Source of the DNA: Pomacea canaliculata
Taxonomy: Eukaryota > Mollusca > Gastropoda > Architaenioglossa > Ampullariidae
Length of the DNA stretch: 64,000 nucleotides
NCBI RefSeq assembly: GCF_003073045.1
Contig: NC_037592.1
Location: 12,180,007 to 12,244,006, forward strand
Direction: 5' to 3'
Shown here piece after piece: positions 1 to 12,000 of the stretch; the first letter of the stretch is position 1; each line of letters starts with the position of its first letter. A program made the position numbers and the translations under genes. The notes below the pieces were generated by a model. That model was not told the origin of the DNA and did no database searches. It worked only from the letters and a program-made list of their open reading frames with translations.

Positions 1-498
1 GCAAACCGTTGGATAACTTTAGCCGAGGCGGACAAAACGTATTATGGTCTTTTGGACCTCATGTTACGAGAACAGATTCTCCAGAGCGTAGCGAAGGAAT
101 TAGCTGTCTTCCTGCAAGAACGTGAATTTAAGTCCGCAGCTGAGATGATAGCAAGTGCAGAGAAGTACAGGCAGGCGCATGCCAATAAAAGTATGGCGAG
201 GAGAGCCGAGTCGTATCGGGTTGTTAACACCGGGGTGAATAGGCGTCCTCAGTCACCCAACTCTAGGCTACCTAATAGGCCGACTAGTTCTCGTAAGTCT
301 AGTCCTAACAGAGCCTATCCCAATGGAAGTAGTGGACCGAGAAAGCAAGGAGATGAGGTATGGCAAAGATTTAAGAGAGACCTCACTTGCTTTGCTTGTA
401 ATAAAGTTGGACATTTTGCCCGTGAATGCCCTCAGGTTAGATGGAAAGGTAAAGCGGAAATATCTACTCCTGTAGTAGACGATACTGGCGATATCTAA
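1..498 (+). mobile_element. gag-like fragment of a Gypsy-type LTR element (fossil)
   Basis: An open frame enters at the left edge of the window and runs to 498. Its first part resembles the SCAN-like or capsid C-terminal region of Gypsy gag proteins (residues such as LLDLMLREQ, then an ELAVFLQERE-like stretch). A basic, Ser/Asn/Arg-rich linker follows, then one CCHC zinc knuckle (CFACNKVGHFARECP, about 388-432). In intact elements gag packages the element RNA into virus-like particles. The polypurine tract and putative LTR follow closely and no pol is seen between them, so the element is broken or non-autonomous, with at least one large break. The open frame suggests a fairly young copy. Family assignment rests on the knuckle, the gag pattern and the LTR start. 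Confidence 0.75.
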
Positions 499-1000
499 AT
501 TTGTCCCGGGTGGAGTGGGACCAATTTATCCCGTAGACGTAAAAGAAAGAAAAACTGTTAAATTGAGTTTTCCGTTCTTTTTTTTTTTAGGAGGGGAGGA
601 AATGTAACGGACAACTGCGTAGTAGAGGGGGCAAGACGGGATGGGGGAAGGTTGACATCCGGTGTTGACAGTTTGTTTTTAGAAAAAGCTTGCGACGCAA
701 TTCAGGGAAGACCACGTGCGGGCCCGGCAGTGCTGACACCTGGTCTAGAGGGACTGGGGTGGTTATATTTAAGCCCGACCATGAGTGGCCAGGGGGCGGC
801 TGATGATAGTAGTTTGGTGGATTTGTGGTTTTAATTCACCGACTCGACGATCTCTGTGGACGTAATAATATGTATGTATTACGGGGGATCTACTTTGTGG
901 TAGTACCATCTCTGGGGATGTGATACAGTGGCTGTATTACGGGAGATGTACTAGTGCAGATGTACTACTGTGGATGTACATCGTGTTTCTTTAGTCCGCG

Positions 1001-1333
1001 TCATCGCCGTGGGAGCTCTTTGGTGAGAGTATCCGGCCGTGCAAAGTCTTGGGGGCCAAGAAACTGCACACCGACGGAGTAAGGAGGGGGCTACCCTGCC
1101 CTTCCTTACGCGGACGTACTGACCACCACCAGGAGGGTGCCTGGTCAGCTGAAACTAAATCATCGCCGTGGGAGCTCTGTGGTGAGAGCAACAGGCCGTG
1201 CAAAGTCTTGGGGGCCAAGAAGCTGCACACCGACGTGGCCGAGCAGGAGCAGTGGACTCGGAGTAAGGAGGGGGCTTCCTTACGCGGACGTACCGACCAC
1301 CACCAGGGAGGGAGCCTGGTCAGCTGAAACTAA
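1001..1333 (+). repeat. two-unit tandem duplication (159 and 174 bp) inside the putative LTR
   Basis: Units at 1001-1159 and 1160-1333 both start TCATCGCCGTGGGAGCTCT and end with a CTGGTCAGCTGAAACTAA-type sequence. Between them they share the AAAGTCTTGGGGGCCAAGAA block. The second unit has about 15 extra bases near its middle. Short open frames on both strands here come from the repeat and are not treated as genes. Confidence 0.85.
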
Positions 1334-1516
1334 CCGCCGGAGGAGGGATGGTTTCCCTCTTAGTTTTATCCCAGCTGCATATTGTTCTACCCCGCCTGAC
1401 ACTAACTTATCGGTATGGTAAAAACACTCTTTTATCATTTATTGAACTGTAGAAGAAAGGATTTAAGTGGACTAAAAGAAACCGGGGACTGGAGAACTGC
1501 AGGACTAAACGGTTAT

Positions 1517-1715
1517 TAACATGTTGAACTTTGATGGTGTGTTATTATGGTAATTCTTCATTTGATGCCGTGGGGATTCCGGCAGTGACTTGGTAAACTT
1601 TGTTGGTGTGTTATTATTGCAATTCTTCATACGATGCCGTGTGGATTCCGGCTGAGTGACACGTGTAAACTTTGATGGTGTGAACGTGATGGAGTGTTAT
1701 TATTATTGACTGTGG
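1517..1715 (+). repeat. about 70-bp tandem repeat, 2.5 units, inside the putative LTR
   Basis: Three successive units contain an AACTTTGATGGTGTG-like start. The first two also contain GTGTTATTAT, AATTCTTCAT and GATGCCGTG then GATTCCGGC. Units are near 1517-1591 and 1592-1662, with a partial one from about 1663. A looser repeat of GTATTACGGGNGAT-type sequence lies at 840-1000. Confidence 0.7.
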
Positions 1716-2160
1716 ATTACTGTGCATATTTTGTCTACTTGTAAACTTGTGTTTGGTTCTAATAATTATTGGTGCCTCTAGGGAGGGACGCCCACCCTTA
1801 AGCGATCTTATATTGGTTTTTGGAAAGAATGCGCATGTCTGCGGATGGTCCGTGACAAGAAGGAAAGTCACAGTTGAACAGACTATCAGTTGAATGGCGC
1901 TATAAATATTTAGAACGTGTTCCAGGACACGTGCATTTCAACGAGGCTTTTGGAGTTTTGAAGTAGGAACTACTTGGTGTTTGTTTTGTAGTTTCCTTTT
2001 TGTTTGTGACACTGAAAGTCACTAACTGTTCTTTGTGTGACCACGTATCGATCTATCACTGATCATCATTCATCTTATGTTATTGTATACTCTGTTGACG
2101 TCAGGGGTCGGTTTCCTCAACCTGCCACTCGAGAGAACAAGTTGACAACCCAGCGTTGTC

Positions 2161-4195
2161 TTGCCTTCCTTGCTTTTGATCACTGGAGTTCGATATCGAT
2201 AGTGCGTTGATGTCAGAGGGCTGTTGCTGTTGTTGCTGATGTTGGTCACTGGAGCTCAAAGTACAAAGAGCTTGTTTACACGCGTCCTCACACAGTGAAG
2301 GAAGGCATGCTGGGCAACTTATTGTCTTCTAGCTAAGTCCCGTGGTTAGTACCTGTGTAGGTCGTGACAGCAGGCCTTGCAGATGAAATTATGGACTATC
2401 TCAGCTGCAGTCATCAACATCTTGGACTGTCAAGACAATAAATCTGTTTTTTTTTCTTTTTTCTTGATGAAACATTCCACACGTAGGTTTCACCGCCATC
2501 GAGCCAGCACATTGCCTTTGATTTTCCGACAACAAAACTGTCAATTCCGACACATCTAACCTCCGACTGTTCTTTCTTAAGACGACAAGTCATTTTCTTT
2601 GCTCCTATCGTCATTTTCGTGCAGGTGATGTCATCATTTCAAATATAAATACAGGGTAGACACTGAATAAAGCCACCCCACCCCCGATGAAGATCCTTCC
2701 ACTCGAGCGGTTTTCTTGACTGTGGGAGTGTCTGCTGATACGAACTCCCCGCGTGTCCAGAACTCCTTTCACTTCGAGCTTGGAGTAGGTCGTCACATAC
2801 AAGTGCAGCTCTCACAGAAACACGTGTGAGTGAACTTGAATTACCTTTGACATTATTGAAATATCAAGAGTCCGTTGGCGGAAATCCTCGCTCCCTCAGC
2901 AGTAACCTCACAACATTAGAGTTCGAAGTTATGAGAGAAGTAAGGAAGTGAAATGGAGCGATTGAAACCGCTGTTTACCCAGGTATTAACCTCTTTCAAT
3001 CCTTCAATGTGAGGCCTTGTAGTGGACGGAAAGCTTTGAAAGTCTGTGCGTAGATGGCAGACTGCAGAGACCACAAAAAAAAAAAAAGGCAAAGCGAGAA
3101 CTAGAATCAAATGATAATAATAATATCTTGTACTTGGTATTTAAGACCAATCTTTTTATCAGCTGTTCTATTTACATCAACAGCAGGCAGATCTCCTCCG
3201 GATCTCAAAAATAAAACCCACTTCTTTCGTTTCAAGGGGTCTGAGATGGTTCTGGATGAGGCAAGGTAGGCAATAAATAAAGATGATTACAAGAATATAA
3301 CAATATTAAACCTTTTAAAATACATTATTTTGACATTCAATAGCTTTTAAAGATTTTATTTAATTCCTCTGGTGATTTTCAGGGATACACGTTTTAATTT
3401 TTTCATCATATTATTTCATATCACGTAAAATAATAATACGAGTTGTTGTTTTTTTAATGCCCCTCTGCATTGATGAAAGCGTTGTTAGCTCTCTGGCTAA
3501 ATCCCAAACACTAGACCTTCTTTCTGTGGGTTTTTTCGCATCTTTCTGCGTTCACAGCACTGTAATATGAGCCTCTGCTACCCTTGCTTTGAGCACAGCA
3601 CGTGCTGCTCGGAGTCTCTCGCCTAGTCCTTGGCAGTTGGTGCTATTTGAGTCGCAAACTAGAGATACCCTGGTCCAGTCAGATGAGAACGGTGTTGCTG
3701 TCAAGTCTTAAGTCAACAACAATGGGTGCCGCGGGGCTGAGATAAAGCTGATATTCGTATAGTGCTCATTCAAACTATGCAGTCACCGGAGTACTCCGAG
3801 ACAGAACAGGTGTGAACAACATGTGAGGTGGAGAGAGTGGTTATTGAAAAGCCATCGTTTCGATCCGGCCGCGTGTGTTTACTTTGGCGGAAATTTTTAA
3901 CCATAAAGGAGGAACAAATGGAAATAAAAACACTTTGATTATTGCGGATTTCTTTAACAATGAAAAGAATGAAATTATCCACTGGACAACTTACAATGTT
4001 AGTAGTCGTAGAATCAGAAACAATTTTATTTATCATAATATTATTATAGCCACCACCACCACCACCATCATCACCATCACCACCACCACCACCACAACCA
4101 CCACCACACACAAACTCGAAGGTGGACACCTACTTGCAGCAGTAGAAGCCAAAAGCTACGAGATATCTTTTTGCAATGCTCTGTTTTCATCTTCT
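2161..4195. other. intergenic stretch without a recognisable gene
   Basis: Only short chance reading frames, homopolymer runs and AT-rich sequence are seen. A trinucleotide tract begins near 4050 (separate entry). The left part may still belong to the LTR element or its flank. No exon with a convincing splice pattern was found. Confidence 0.5.
4051..4113 (+). repeat. CAC/ATC trinucleotide microsatellite
   Basis: Repeated CAC units, with some ATC and AAC units, run for about 60 bp. They give a Gly-rich chance frame on the minus strand and a Thr-rich one on the plus strand. Neither frame shows other signs of coding. Confidence 0.9.
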
Positions 4196-4203
4196 GTTAT
4201 CTA

Positions 4204-4560
4204 CAGTGTTGTCCATAGGAATGGGAATCCCATGGGAAACGTCCCATGGGATGGGATGGGATGGGACAGCACACATTTGTATTTCCCATGGTAGTCGATA
4301 CTTGATATTGCAAAATAAATTTACTGTTATTTCATTCATCAAGGATTTAAATCTTTCCTCTGAATCATCTATTGTATGTGAAGTAGCAGGAATTATAGAA
4401 CAAAAGCCGAAAAGTGGTTTTCAGTGTTGTCCATAGGATTGTTAATACCATGGGAATCCCATGGGAAACATCCCGTGGGATGGGACGGGATGGGACAGGC
4501 ATAAATTGCCATGGGATGGGATGGGACGGGATAGAAAAATATGTCCCATGGACAACCCTG
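4204..4560 (+). mobile_element. composite hAT-like MITE, copy 1, with perfect 8-bp target duplication
   Basis: The element starts CAGTGTTGTCCATAGG and ends CCCATGGACAACCCTG. The ends are inverted repeats differing at only two of the first 15 positions. It is flanked on both sides by GTTATCTA (4196-4203 and 4561-4568), an 8-bp duplication as made by hAT transposases. Its parts are a left arm (4204-4324), a 97-bp middle (4325-4421) and a right arm (4422-4560). The right arm is itself a complete small element, because it begins with the same left terminal repeat. Both arms are rich in CCATGGGA and GGGAT repeats. No coding capacity is visible, so it is non-autonomous. Confidence 0.88.
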
Positions 4561-4568
4561 GTTATCTA

Positions 4569-6729
4569 CACTTCCCATGCACTCCTCGTGCTGTTATCTG
4601 CAGTGAAAATGATAAAGTATTTACAATCGTTTCGCAGACCCCGACAAAGTGTTGACATACTTTATTTTAAGAAAAATAATAATGATTACATATTGTTGCA
4701 GTCTACGTTTCAAGAAACCCAACAATGTAAACCCAGAAACAATCTTTTGTTGTTCTTATGATTAAATACGGTCGAGAAATCAAAAAGTATTTCTGTGAAG
4801 AAAGAACGGGTATTCGCGATAAGTTAGTCCATTGATTCCGATGATTAGATAGAACAAGCTCTTTCCTACTTAGTCTTACTAAAAATTTGAACTGAGAGGT
4901 GGAAAGTGGGTGGGAGACAGACCAAAGGACTGAGAGACAGAAAGAAAGAGGCATCGTCTAAGCCCTTATTAACCAAGGTAGCCTCTCTAAGAGCTAAACA
5001 AACAGAATAAAAGTACTTTCTCCTATAAATAACAATCCTTTCCAAGACACACAGGTTGCATGTATCCACACTATCTCGGCTAAAGCTGCCAAGGTAGGTT
5101 TCGAACAAACCGGATCAAAAGACACGAAGGGAACTGTCAACTTGATATCCAAATAACAGCCGCTGCCTTCCAAAAATGGCGATCGCTCTTGAGTTCAAGA
5201 GCACCCCAAACAGGCGACCCTGTTGTTGGAGGCCTTATCCTTAACCCCTGGATTGATATCCCACGGCCTCGGTCCACACAGCCTCACTGGTGCTGATTAC
5301 TTGTGAAGACCTCTCTAAGCGAGGGCGTGAAACTGGCAGGAAGACCTGCAAACAATGGACGCCACATGCATATACCTTCTGCCCTCTGCTGACTGGACCC
5401 AACACCATATGCATTCTTATCTTCAAACATCGACAATGACAAGGCAGCAGCCATTTTAAGTCACGATCCTTTTAAGTATATAAAGTCTAAAAATGTATTA
5501 TCCACAAAAATCAAAGTATCAACTTTTAAAAAAATGCTGTCGGAGGCAAAGTATAGGGCAAGATTTGATCTCCTCCCTCATGTGACGATTTTCACAATAT
5601 TCATCTTCTACAGCACAAAAGCACAAAACTTGTTATTTCTCAGATGTAATAGCAGCCCCTGAGCATGTTGTCTCAGTTGTAAGACATCCTAAAGAAGATG
5701 TGGTAGGTGGTTGAGACCAAACGTATCGTACCAGGAGAAGGCATGATTGTGTAGCGTTGCACCCTGACTTCTACAGACACTAGACTCACATCAGGTGTCC
5801 GCTAAACTACTTTCTGTATTTACTTTTCGCTGCCATTAATCGTAGTCAAAGCATCCAATACTTCCAGATGTGTGGAGTGCAAATGGCTTTGCCCTGTTTA
5901 TCGGACTGTTTACGATGTGATTTACATACATTAAATCCTGATGTGGGGCAAGGTGTTCAATAACCGATCGGTTCGCTCGCTCTCTCTTTTTTTCTCTGTG
6001 TGTGACTCTAAAAACACAAATGTAAAACATGTTTTCGTTAAGTGACTTGTACTCAAAACATGTTCTGAATAATAGGAGATCAGTAACTGAACCTCTCAAC
6101 TCCAGCTGACAAGAAAATGTCATTCTTGTTTAGCCCATCTCACATTCTTCTAATAGATGGACGCACTCTGGGTCCTAGTCAATTTAACTGTTGTTGTTTG
6201 AATGTATAATGACAATGTTGTGGTATATTTTACAGAATTGTATTAACATTTTAGTTTATAATCAGGATGATTGTTGTTGCTGTTGTTGTTGCTCCTGGGC
6301 CGATTCAATAATAATAAAAAAAAAATTCGAGTTCTGTTTGTCCATGTCGAAGTGAATGTTCACATCTTTCATCGGGAGAACAGTTCTGAAACTGTCAGTC
6401 ACTATAATCAAAATGAAAACTACAGGTTTAAAAAAAAAGCATTGTTTCTTGCTGTTCTTTGTGATTTATATATATTTATATATATGTATATATTTATTTA
6501 TGTAGTTTGTGGGAGTGTGGAGCGGTGTATTTTGGTTCTGCTATTTATTATTTGTCTTCTTTAAAACCAACAATTACACTTTTTAGACATGGCAACCTGC
6601 ATATTATCTATGACACAATGTCTGTACACTATACGATGTCATCTCAACACTATACCATTTCCCTCTTACACATCTACTTATATCATGGTGAACAAAGTTC
6701 CTTGTTTGTTTTCTTATGCTGTTAGTGGG
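4569..6729. other. intergenic stretch without a recognisable gene
   Basis: The stretch is AT-rich with short chance frames only. It contains a GCTCTTGA/TCAAGAGC inverted repeat with a 2-base loop (5185-5202), a TATA-rich low-complexity run near 6468-6500, and nothing with a splice or domain signature. Confidence 0.5.
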
Positions 6730-6900
6730 GCAATGGTGTTAATTTGCTCTTTTGATTCTGTTGTTTATCCTTCAGTCGTTCATATGCTGTTTGCTTATTC
6801 TTCTGTCCGTCGTATGTTGCCCATGTCTCATTCTTGATCATGCTCCTTAGGAGTGTAAATATACGCTACATAATTTTTGCATTTATTATTATTTTGTTGT
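6730..6900 (-). repeat. interspersed repeat family R1, copy A
   Basis: On the minus strand it reads an (AAT)n-like tract, GCAAAAATTATGTAGCGTA, CACTCCTAAGGAGCATG, then CATACGACGGAC, GAATAAGCAAAC and AACAGCATATGAAC. The same order of blocks occurs at 19745-19980 and, more diverged, in the right-hand copies at 51725-52085 and 53925-54380. No coding capacity is seen. It could be SINE-like or the tail of a longer element; the class is not known. Confidence 0.7.
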
Positions 6901-8994
6901 CAAAATCTTCTTGACAAAATTTTCTTTTACGCTAAAGATCCGTGTTCATGGAATCGCACAGCTGTACATAAAAAACAGAAACAACAAACAAACACCGCGC
7001 CCGACACTGATGTTGACAACAAAAACAAAATCTCGTGTGTGTGTGTGTTGGTGTTTTCGGTTTCCAGTAACCTGCCAACGCTCTGGGCCCGCCTCCAAAA
7101 GGAGCTTTACCATAGCAACCTTGCGCCAGACCCGCCTACACCTTTTTACTTGGAGTTTCTCGGCAACACGCACAAAATTACACCACAACAAAATCTTTAT
7201 TGTGAAGAGGTAATGACCTGGGTGTGTACATACTTTCCGTTGCAATTTTGACAGCATCGTTATATTTATCGGTTGTAGGCGTGTATCAAAGGCGAGGCTA
7301 GATAAGACTTCTTCTAGCTTTCTCTCCCGTTCGACTGAGGTCATCTGTCGATATAAACTTCTCTTCAACTTCATCTGCACTAATTTCCCTTGCGGTGTAA
7401 CTCCTTGTCCTCCTGCTGCTTGTTAAAAGTTCCAGCTGACCGAGACAATCAGTCTCGGCGCACGAATGACCCTTGGCCCCACCCACGTTTGGTGCAACGT
7501 TCTCGCGAGATGGATGCTGCGGTGAAGTGTGTCGTTTCATTGGCACCGACATCTCCTGGCCATGCGGAGCAATAAATGATGCCTGCGTGAAGCGGCGGCA
7601 AAGGGGACCGCCTTCACCTTGCGGCACGTGACACGTGTGGAACAGATCTGGAGCAGGATATTCACTTTGTAAAGGGGAGACCGACGAAGAAGGATTGGGT
7701 GGGGGGGGTGTGTCTAGGGGGAGGGGGGTGTAGAGGAATCAGTGTCCTTGACAGAGTTGGCAGAGCATGTTTTCATGGATTTGCATCCGAAAACCCTGCA
7801 ACATGGCAGGTAAAAAATCTGTGAGGTTCGGGATTCGGAGGTATTTGCGGGGTCGCTCGGCGTCAGCTTTGCGCGCGCTTCTCACGTCCATCGTCCGGGT
7901 GGCGTAAGAGGGGAAGACTAACGACAGAATTGATACCAAGAAGGGTGGCGAAAACTTAAAATAAATAGGGGGCAGATATTAATAACAATCCTGATAACAA
8001 ATTTCGCTCCCGCGCAAACATCTTGCTTTGCTACCGATGGCGACAGTCTGCAATGGCGACCTCGTTGCAACCATAAGCGCGCAAACAGGTGGGAACATCT
8101 TTGTTGGGAATTTAGAAAAGGGAAGTGAGGTGGGGTCGATAACAGATGTTCATGTTACGCAAGTAGGTAGCACGTGATGAATGAAGCAGATAGTGCATGA
8201 TGATCATGTAGCACAAATGTACATTAAAACCATCTGCTGGCCTTGTTGCAAGCGTGGTGCACTTTAATGAGGTACGACTTGACCGTACTGTTCTGGGAGG
8301 AAATGTCAGGCTTTCAACAAGAGAGGCTGTGGGTGAGGTAGATGGGAATAGTTCAGAAGTGTTGCGCATTCTTTGTTGTCAGTACGCAAGTGGTTGCCTT
8401 CTACATGTCTCTCTCCACTCTCTGTTTATACTGCGCGCCGCGGTGTTTGACTAGGCTCAGTCACATGTTGGTACAACTCACAGCTTGCGGTGGTCTGTAT
8501 CAGAAAGAAGCGGCGGGTTGTGGTGGCGGTGGTGGTGATGGTGGTGAAGGTGGTTGTGGTGGTGGTAAGGAAGGGGGGTTCAGAACACACTGCGGTTTAC
8601 GCCCATTAACTGCTGGAGAATATCAATTGTGTTGCTTTTACGTCGACGTCAACAAGTCATCAGTATGATGATGGCGATGTTGATGATGAATGATATGAGA
8701 AAGGAAAAAAAAGGCAAATGAGAATGCAAAGACATAATGAATCGGCTGTATGCGTGAGGGTGGATCGAGAAACCACTTTGTGAAATCCACACCTACCGAT
8801 GGGTGCTAATATTCCTCTTAGTGGAATGACAAAGGTCAAAAGCCAGGATACCAAAACAATTCTAGCAACAACGAAAGTGGAGATGGCAACAAGGATAATA
8901 ACGATGCGTTCAGAGTCTGGCAGGTAACCAGCAACATAATAATGGGAGGGATATGAATGGAGTAGTGAGGGGGAGCATGAAGACAACATCTTAC
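6901..8994. other. intergenic stretch without a recognisable gene
   Basis: Several short frames occur on both strands but none has a domain, biased composition or splice pattern to support it. A GGT-rich microsatellite lies at about 8516-8570. If the first exon proposed at 8995-9091 is real, this stretch would be its first intron. Confidence 0.45.
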
Positions 8995-9091
8995 CAGGGT
9001 CATCGGCGCTGGCTAGCGAATCCGAAGATGCTCCACCATTCTTGAGATGCATGCTGTCCAAAGAGCTACTCGAATGTGGAGATGAAAGCAT
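8995..9091 (-). CDS. candidate first coding exon of an unidentified minus-strand gene
   Basis: An ATG at 9091 opens 32 codons plus one base of Ser/Asp-rich sequence (MLSSPHSSSS, then a stretch ending SADDP). It ends at a good donor, CCCTG followed by GTAAGATG. The frame stays open for 15 codons upstream of the ATG. I do not recognise the protein. No convincing second exon was found to the left in this window, so the next exon may lie beyond a long intron or outside. Low-complexity, regulatory-type N-termini often look like this, but a chance frame is possible. Confidence 0.3.
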
Positions 9092-12000
9092 CTTCTCTCG
9101 GCAGCTCTCGGTCGGCAGTGAGTCTCTGACAGGTCACGGCCACCTCAGTCCTCCTGTCGGTGCTTGGCGGGTCACGGCAGTGCCAATGGCCTCATCTGCT
9201 GTACGGATTTTTCCGTTACTGTTAGTGATGTACAGAACTCTGAGAACCGACTTACGCCTGGCAGCAGCACAAATTCAACGAAGCTTGCTTGCACACCTCA
9301 TAAATAAATTAGCTGAGGTGTTTGTTGTTGTTGTTGACTTGTTTCTTAATCCCTGCAAAGCTGCTGATTGGGGGAGGCTTCAAAACACGGGATGGAGCAC
9401 GCTAGTACACTCACACTTGAAACTCTGATGCACTTTTGAGGCTTTCTGATGACTCCTGCCTCTGACAGTCGCACACGATAGAACTTCCCCAGAGCTGAAA
9501 GCGAAAGGAATGAATACATTAAACGGATATTCCGTTTCCCTTTCCTCGGAGCTTGGCACTCATGTTGTCTTGACTCTCACATCACTGTTTTCACATGAAA
9601 AAATCGGCAACTCAGGACCAGATTATGAGACAGATTGAACTTTTGTCTGCACACTAGACAGTTCAGTGAAACACAACGGGGGAAGGGAGTGAAGGAATGG
9701 AGGAAAAGAAAGCACTTGTCCTAAAGTAACTGAAGTTGTGAAGTGAGAGATCGCAGCACGCCAGCAGGTGGTAGCTTCCTTGTCTTACTTGTTGCGCGGA
9801 CTGAGAAACGAACAATGAAAACTTCAGCTGCTTTCTATTTCGATAGTACAGGCTGCGGTACGTCGAAGCAGCCCTTGTAATCTCACCTGTGGCTACAAAC
9901 CTTGATGACGTAGCTCCGGTACAGCAGTTTACGCCCCTTGGTCCCTCATCATCCGGTGCTGCAGTTTACGCCCCCCTGGTCCCTCATCACGTGGCCGCCT
10001 GTTACGTTCAAAGTTGATTTATTAAAAAAAATTAAATAAAAAAGAGGCAAGGTCAGGGTTAAGTAAAGTGTAGAGGGAGGGGTGGATTGCTTATCTGTGG
10101 TGGCGTTCCTTGCTATCCCGGTTCTCGAGTCGTTGTGACCAGTCACTACCTTTTTCAGTTGCTCTACTTTTTTCTCCCTCCTCCCCTGATCCACCCCTCT
10201 TTCTATCTCCCTCACCGCGACCCCGTTTTACCTCGATCTTGCGTTATCACCTGAGCAGAGACTACGACCCTTACAGCAAGTCCGGACAAAGACGATGCGC
10301 AGGAGATGACCGAGAGCTTATCTCGGGTTGTGTGCTTGAGAAACACACGTATGCATCACGTTGCGTCGAGTGCTCTGTGTGTGTGTGTGCACTCGGATGG
10401 GAAAATCCCACATCTACTCGGAACATGGAGACAGAGTTCTGGGACTCGAAATGTTACTGGAGCAGTCCTCGATAATGTTATCGAGAGCGTCACACACATG
10501 CAGCACTAAGTCTCGCAGCAATGACACTCGTCCAGCCTGCTCCAAGAATCTGATGGCGACAGTTTACATCAGTTGTGTAGTCTCCTGTCGGTAACAGCTG
10601 CCATGCTGTGGTCTGCAACAATCGTATGTCGTGTATACTCATTAGTAACGTCAGTGCGTGGTGTACATTCGCACCAACTCTGTGAGAAACTGTTTCTACA
10701 GGCAGTACTTACTCACCTGCTGTTTGCTGGAGCATGACTTAGTACTTGGAACCACAAAGATTTCTGGCGCGTCTGCGCTCCTTCATCGGTGTCCGTAACG
10801 GTGAATAACGTAGACTGTTACGTCACACTCGATCAGCGGTGTCGGCATAGCTGTTTTCTAGACTACTCCTTGTCAACCACAGAACCATCCTCGCCATGGA
10901 TATTTGCTCTCAGATAGCCATCACCATTAGTTTAAGTGTAAGAGAAACTGAAAACAACAGCACAGTTTAAAAGCTTTGGACTGTCTATTACATAAAACCA
11001 TTCTCTTTGTCCCATTAAAGTATTGGAGATATATAAATGAGATTACACTTTTTGCAATTACTCATCGCAACGATCAACTTAAGCTGTTACCTGGTCAGTC
11101 ACTCGGGGTTTGGGTTAGGAGGAGTGACAAATGTCTGGAGTGTTTTCTCAGTGGCTTTTTGTGCTCTCTTTCATTTGGTTCAGAAGGAAGGAACAAATCC
11201 TATCGCGTAACCGAAGTGGAAAAAACGTGTTATCATTCCCACTCATCTCAATCTATTTTCAATGGACTATTAGAGCTTTAAACATCCAGGACAAGACATC
11301 ATATTCATAACTTTCAAGCCACGACCGTGCAGGGTTACTATAGTAGTACACTCTGAGCACTAGTAACGTTAAGAGCATTACCTCCTCTGTATGCCTAACA
11401 TTAGTAACATTACATGTGTTTCAGACCTCCTGATACTAATTATAAAGGGTTTTACCAACCTATCATCAAAGTGATCTTGATCCCTGATATCAAGAAACTG
11501 CTTTAATTATTACTGTCACGTTTTATGCATGTACTATGAGTCACTGATATTCGATAACAAGTAACGAGGAATTTTCATCTTTTAAATGTCTGGTCTATTA
11601 CAAAATCTTTGACGTGATGAGAGACCTCCGGCCTAAACTCTAATGTTTTAAACTCCAGATGCTAGCCCCCTAGCCCCCAACACCTCACCCTTTTTTTAGA
11701 CGATTTTCATTTCTATGATTCGCTAACGTTTATGTTTATACAAATGAGAAATGCTGAGTGTATCTATAATTATTGATTTCTATAAGCAACAATGATTATC
11801 ACGGAGGTGTATGATGTAACTATTAACTAAGTTGTGGTTATCGTATCGAAGTGGACCAGGGGAGGCTACCTTGCATTCAATAGTCTTTACACACAGACAT
11901 CTTAGTAACACAAGCAGCATACACACTGTACACAGAGCATGCTTGGAAGTTATAGTGTTGTCAAAGCACCGGAATTCACGAGCTTCGTGCCTTCTTGGTT

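Larger units (their letters stand above)
589..2160 (+). mobile_element. polypurine tract and putative 3' LTR of the Gypsy-type element
   Basis: A purine run (AGGAGGGGAGGAAA, 589-602) is followed at 603 by TGTAACGG, a typical start of Gypsy-family LTRs after the polypurine tract. The LTR would include a TATA-like box (TATAAATA, 1901-1908) and three blocks of tandem repeats, listed separately. The right end is not resolved: no clear terminal CA or target duplication was recognised, and the partner LTR lies outside the window. The end given is a guess. Confidence 0.5.

Noticed and set aside
3770-4294. Open frames on both strands around 3770-4294
   Set aside because: They are carried by the CAC/ATC microsatellite and the MITE; composition is pure repeat and no other coding sign is present.
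5185-5202. GCTCTTGA/TCAAGAGC inverted repeat with a 2-base loop
   Set aside because: Too short for a microRNA precursor and isolated; expected by chance in sequence of this length.
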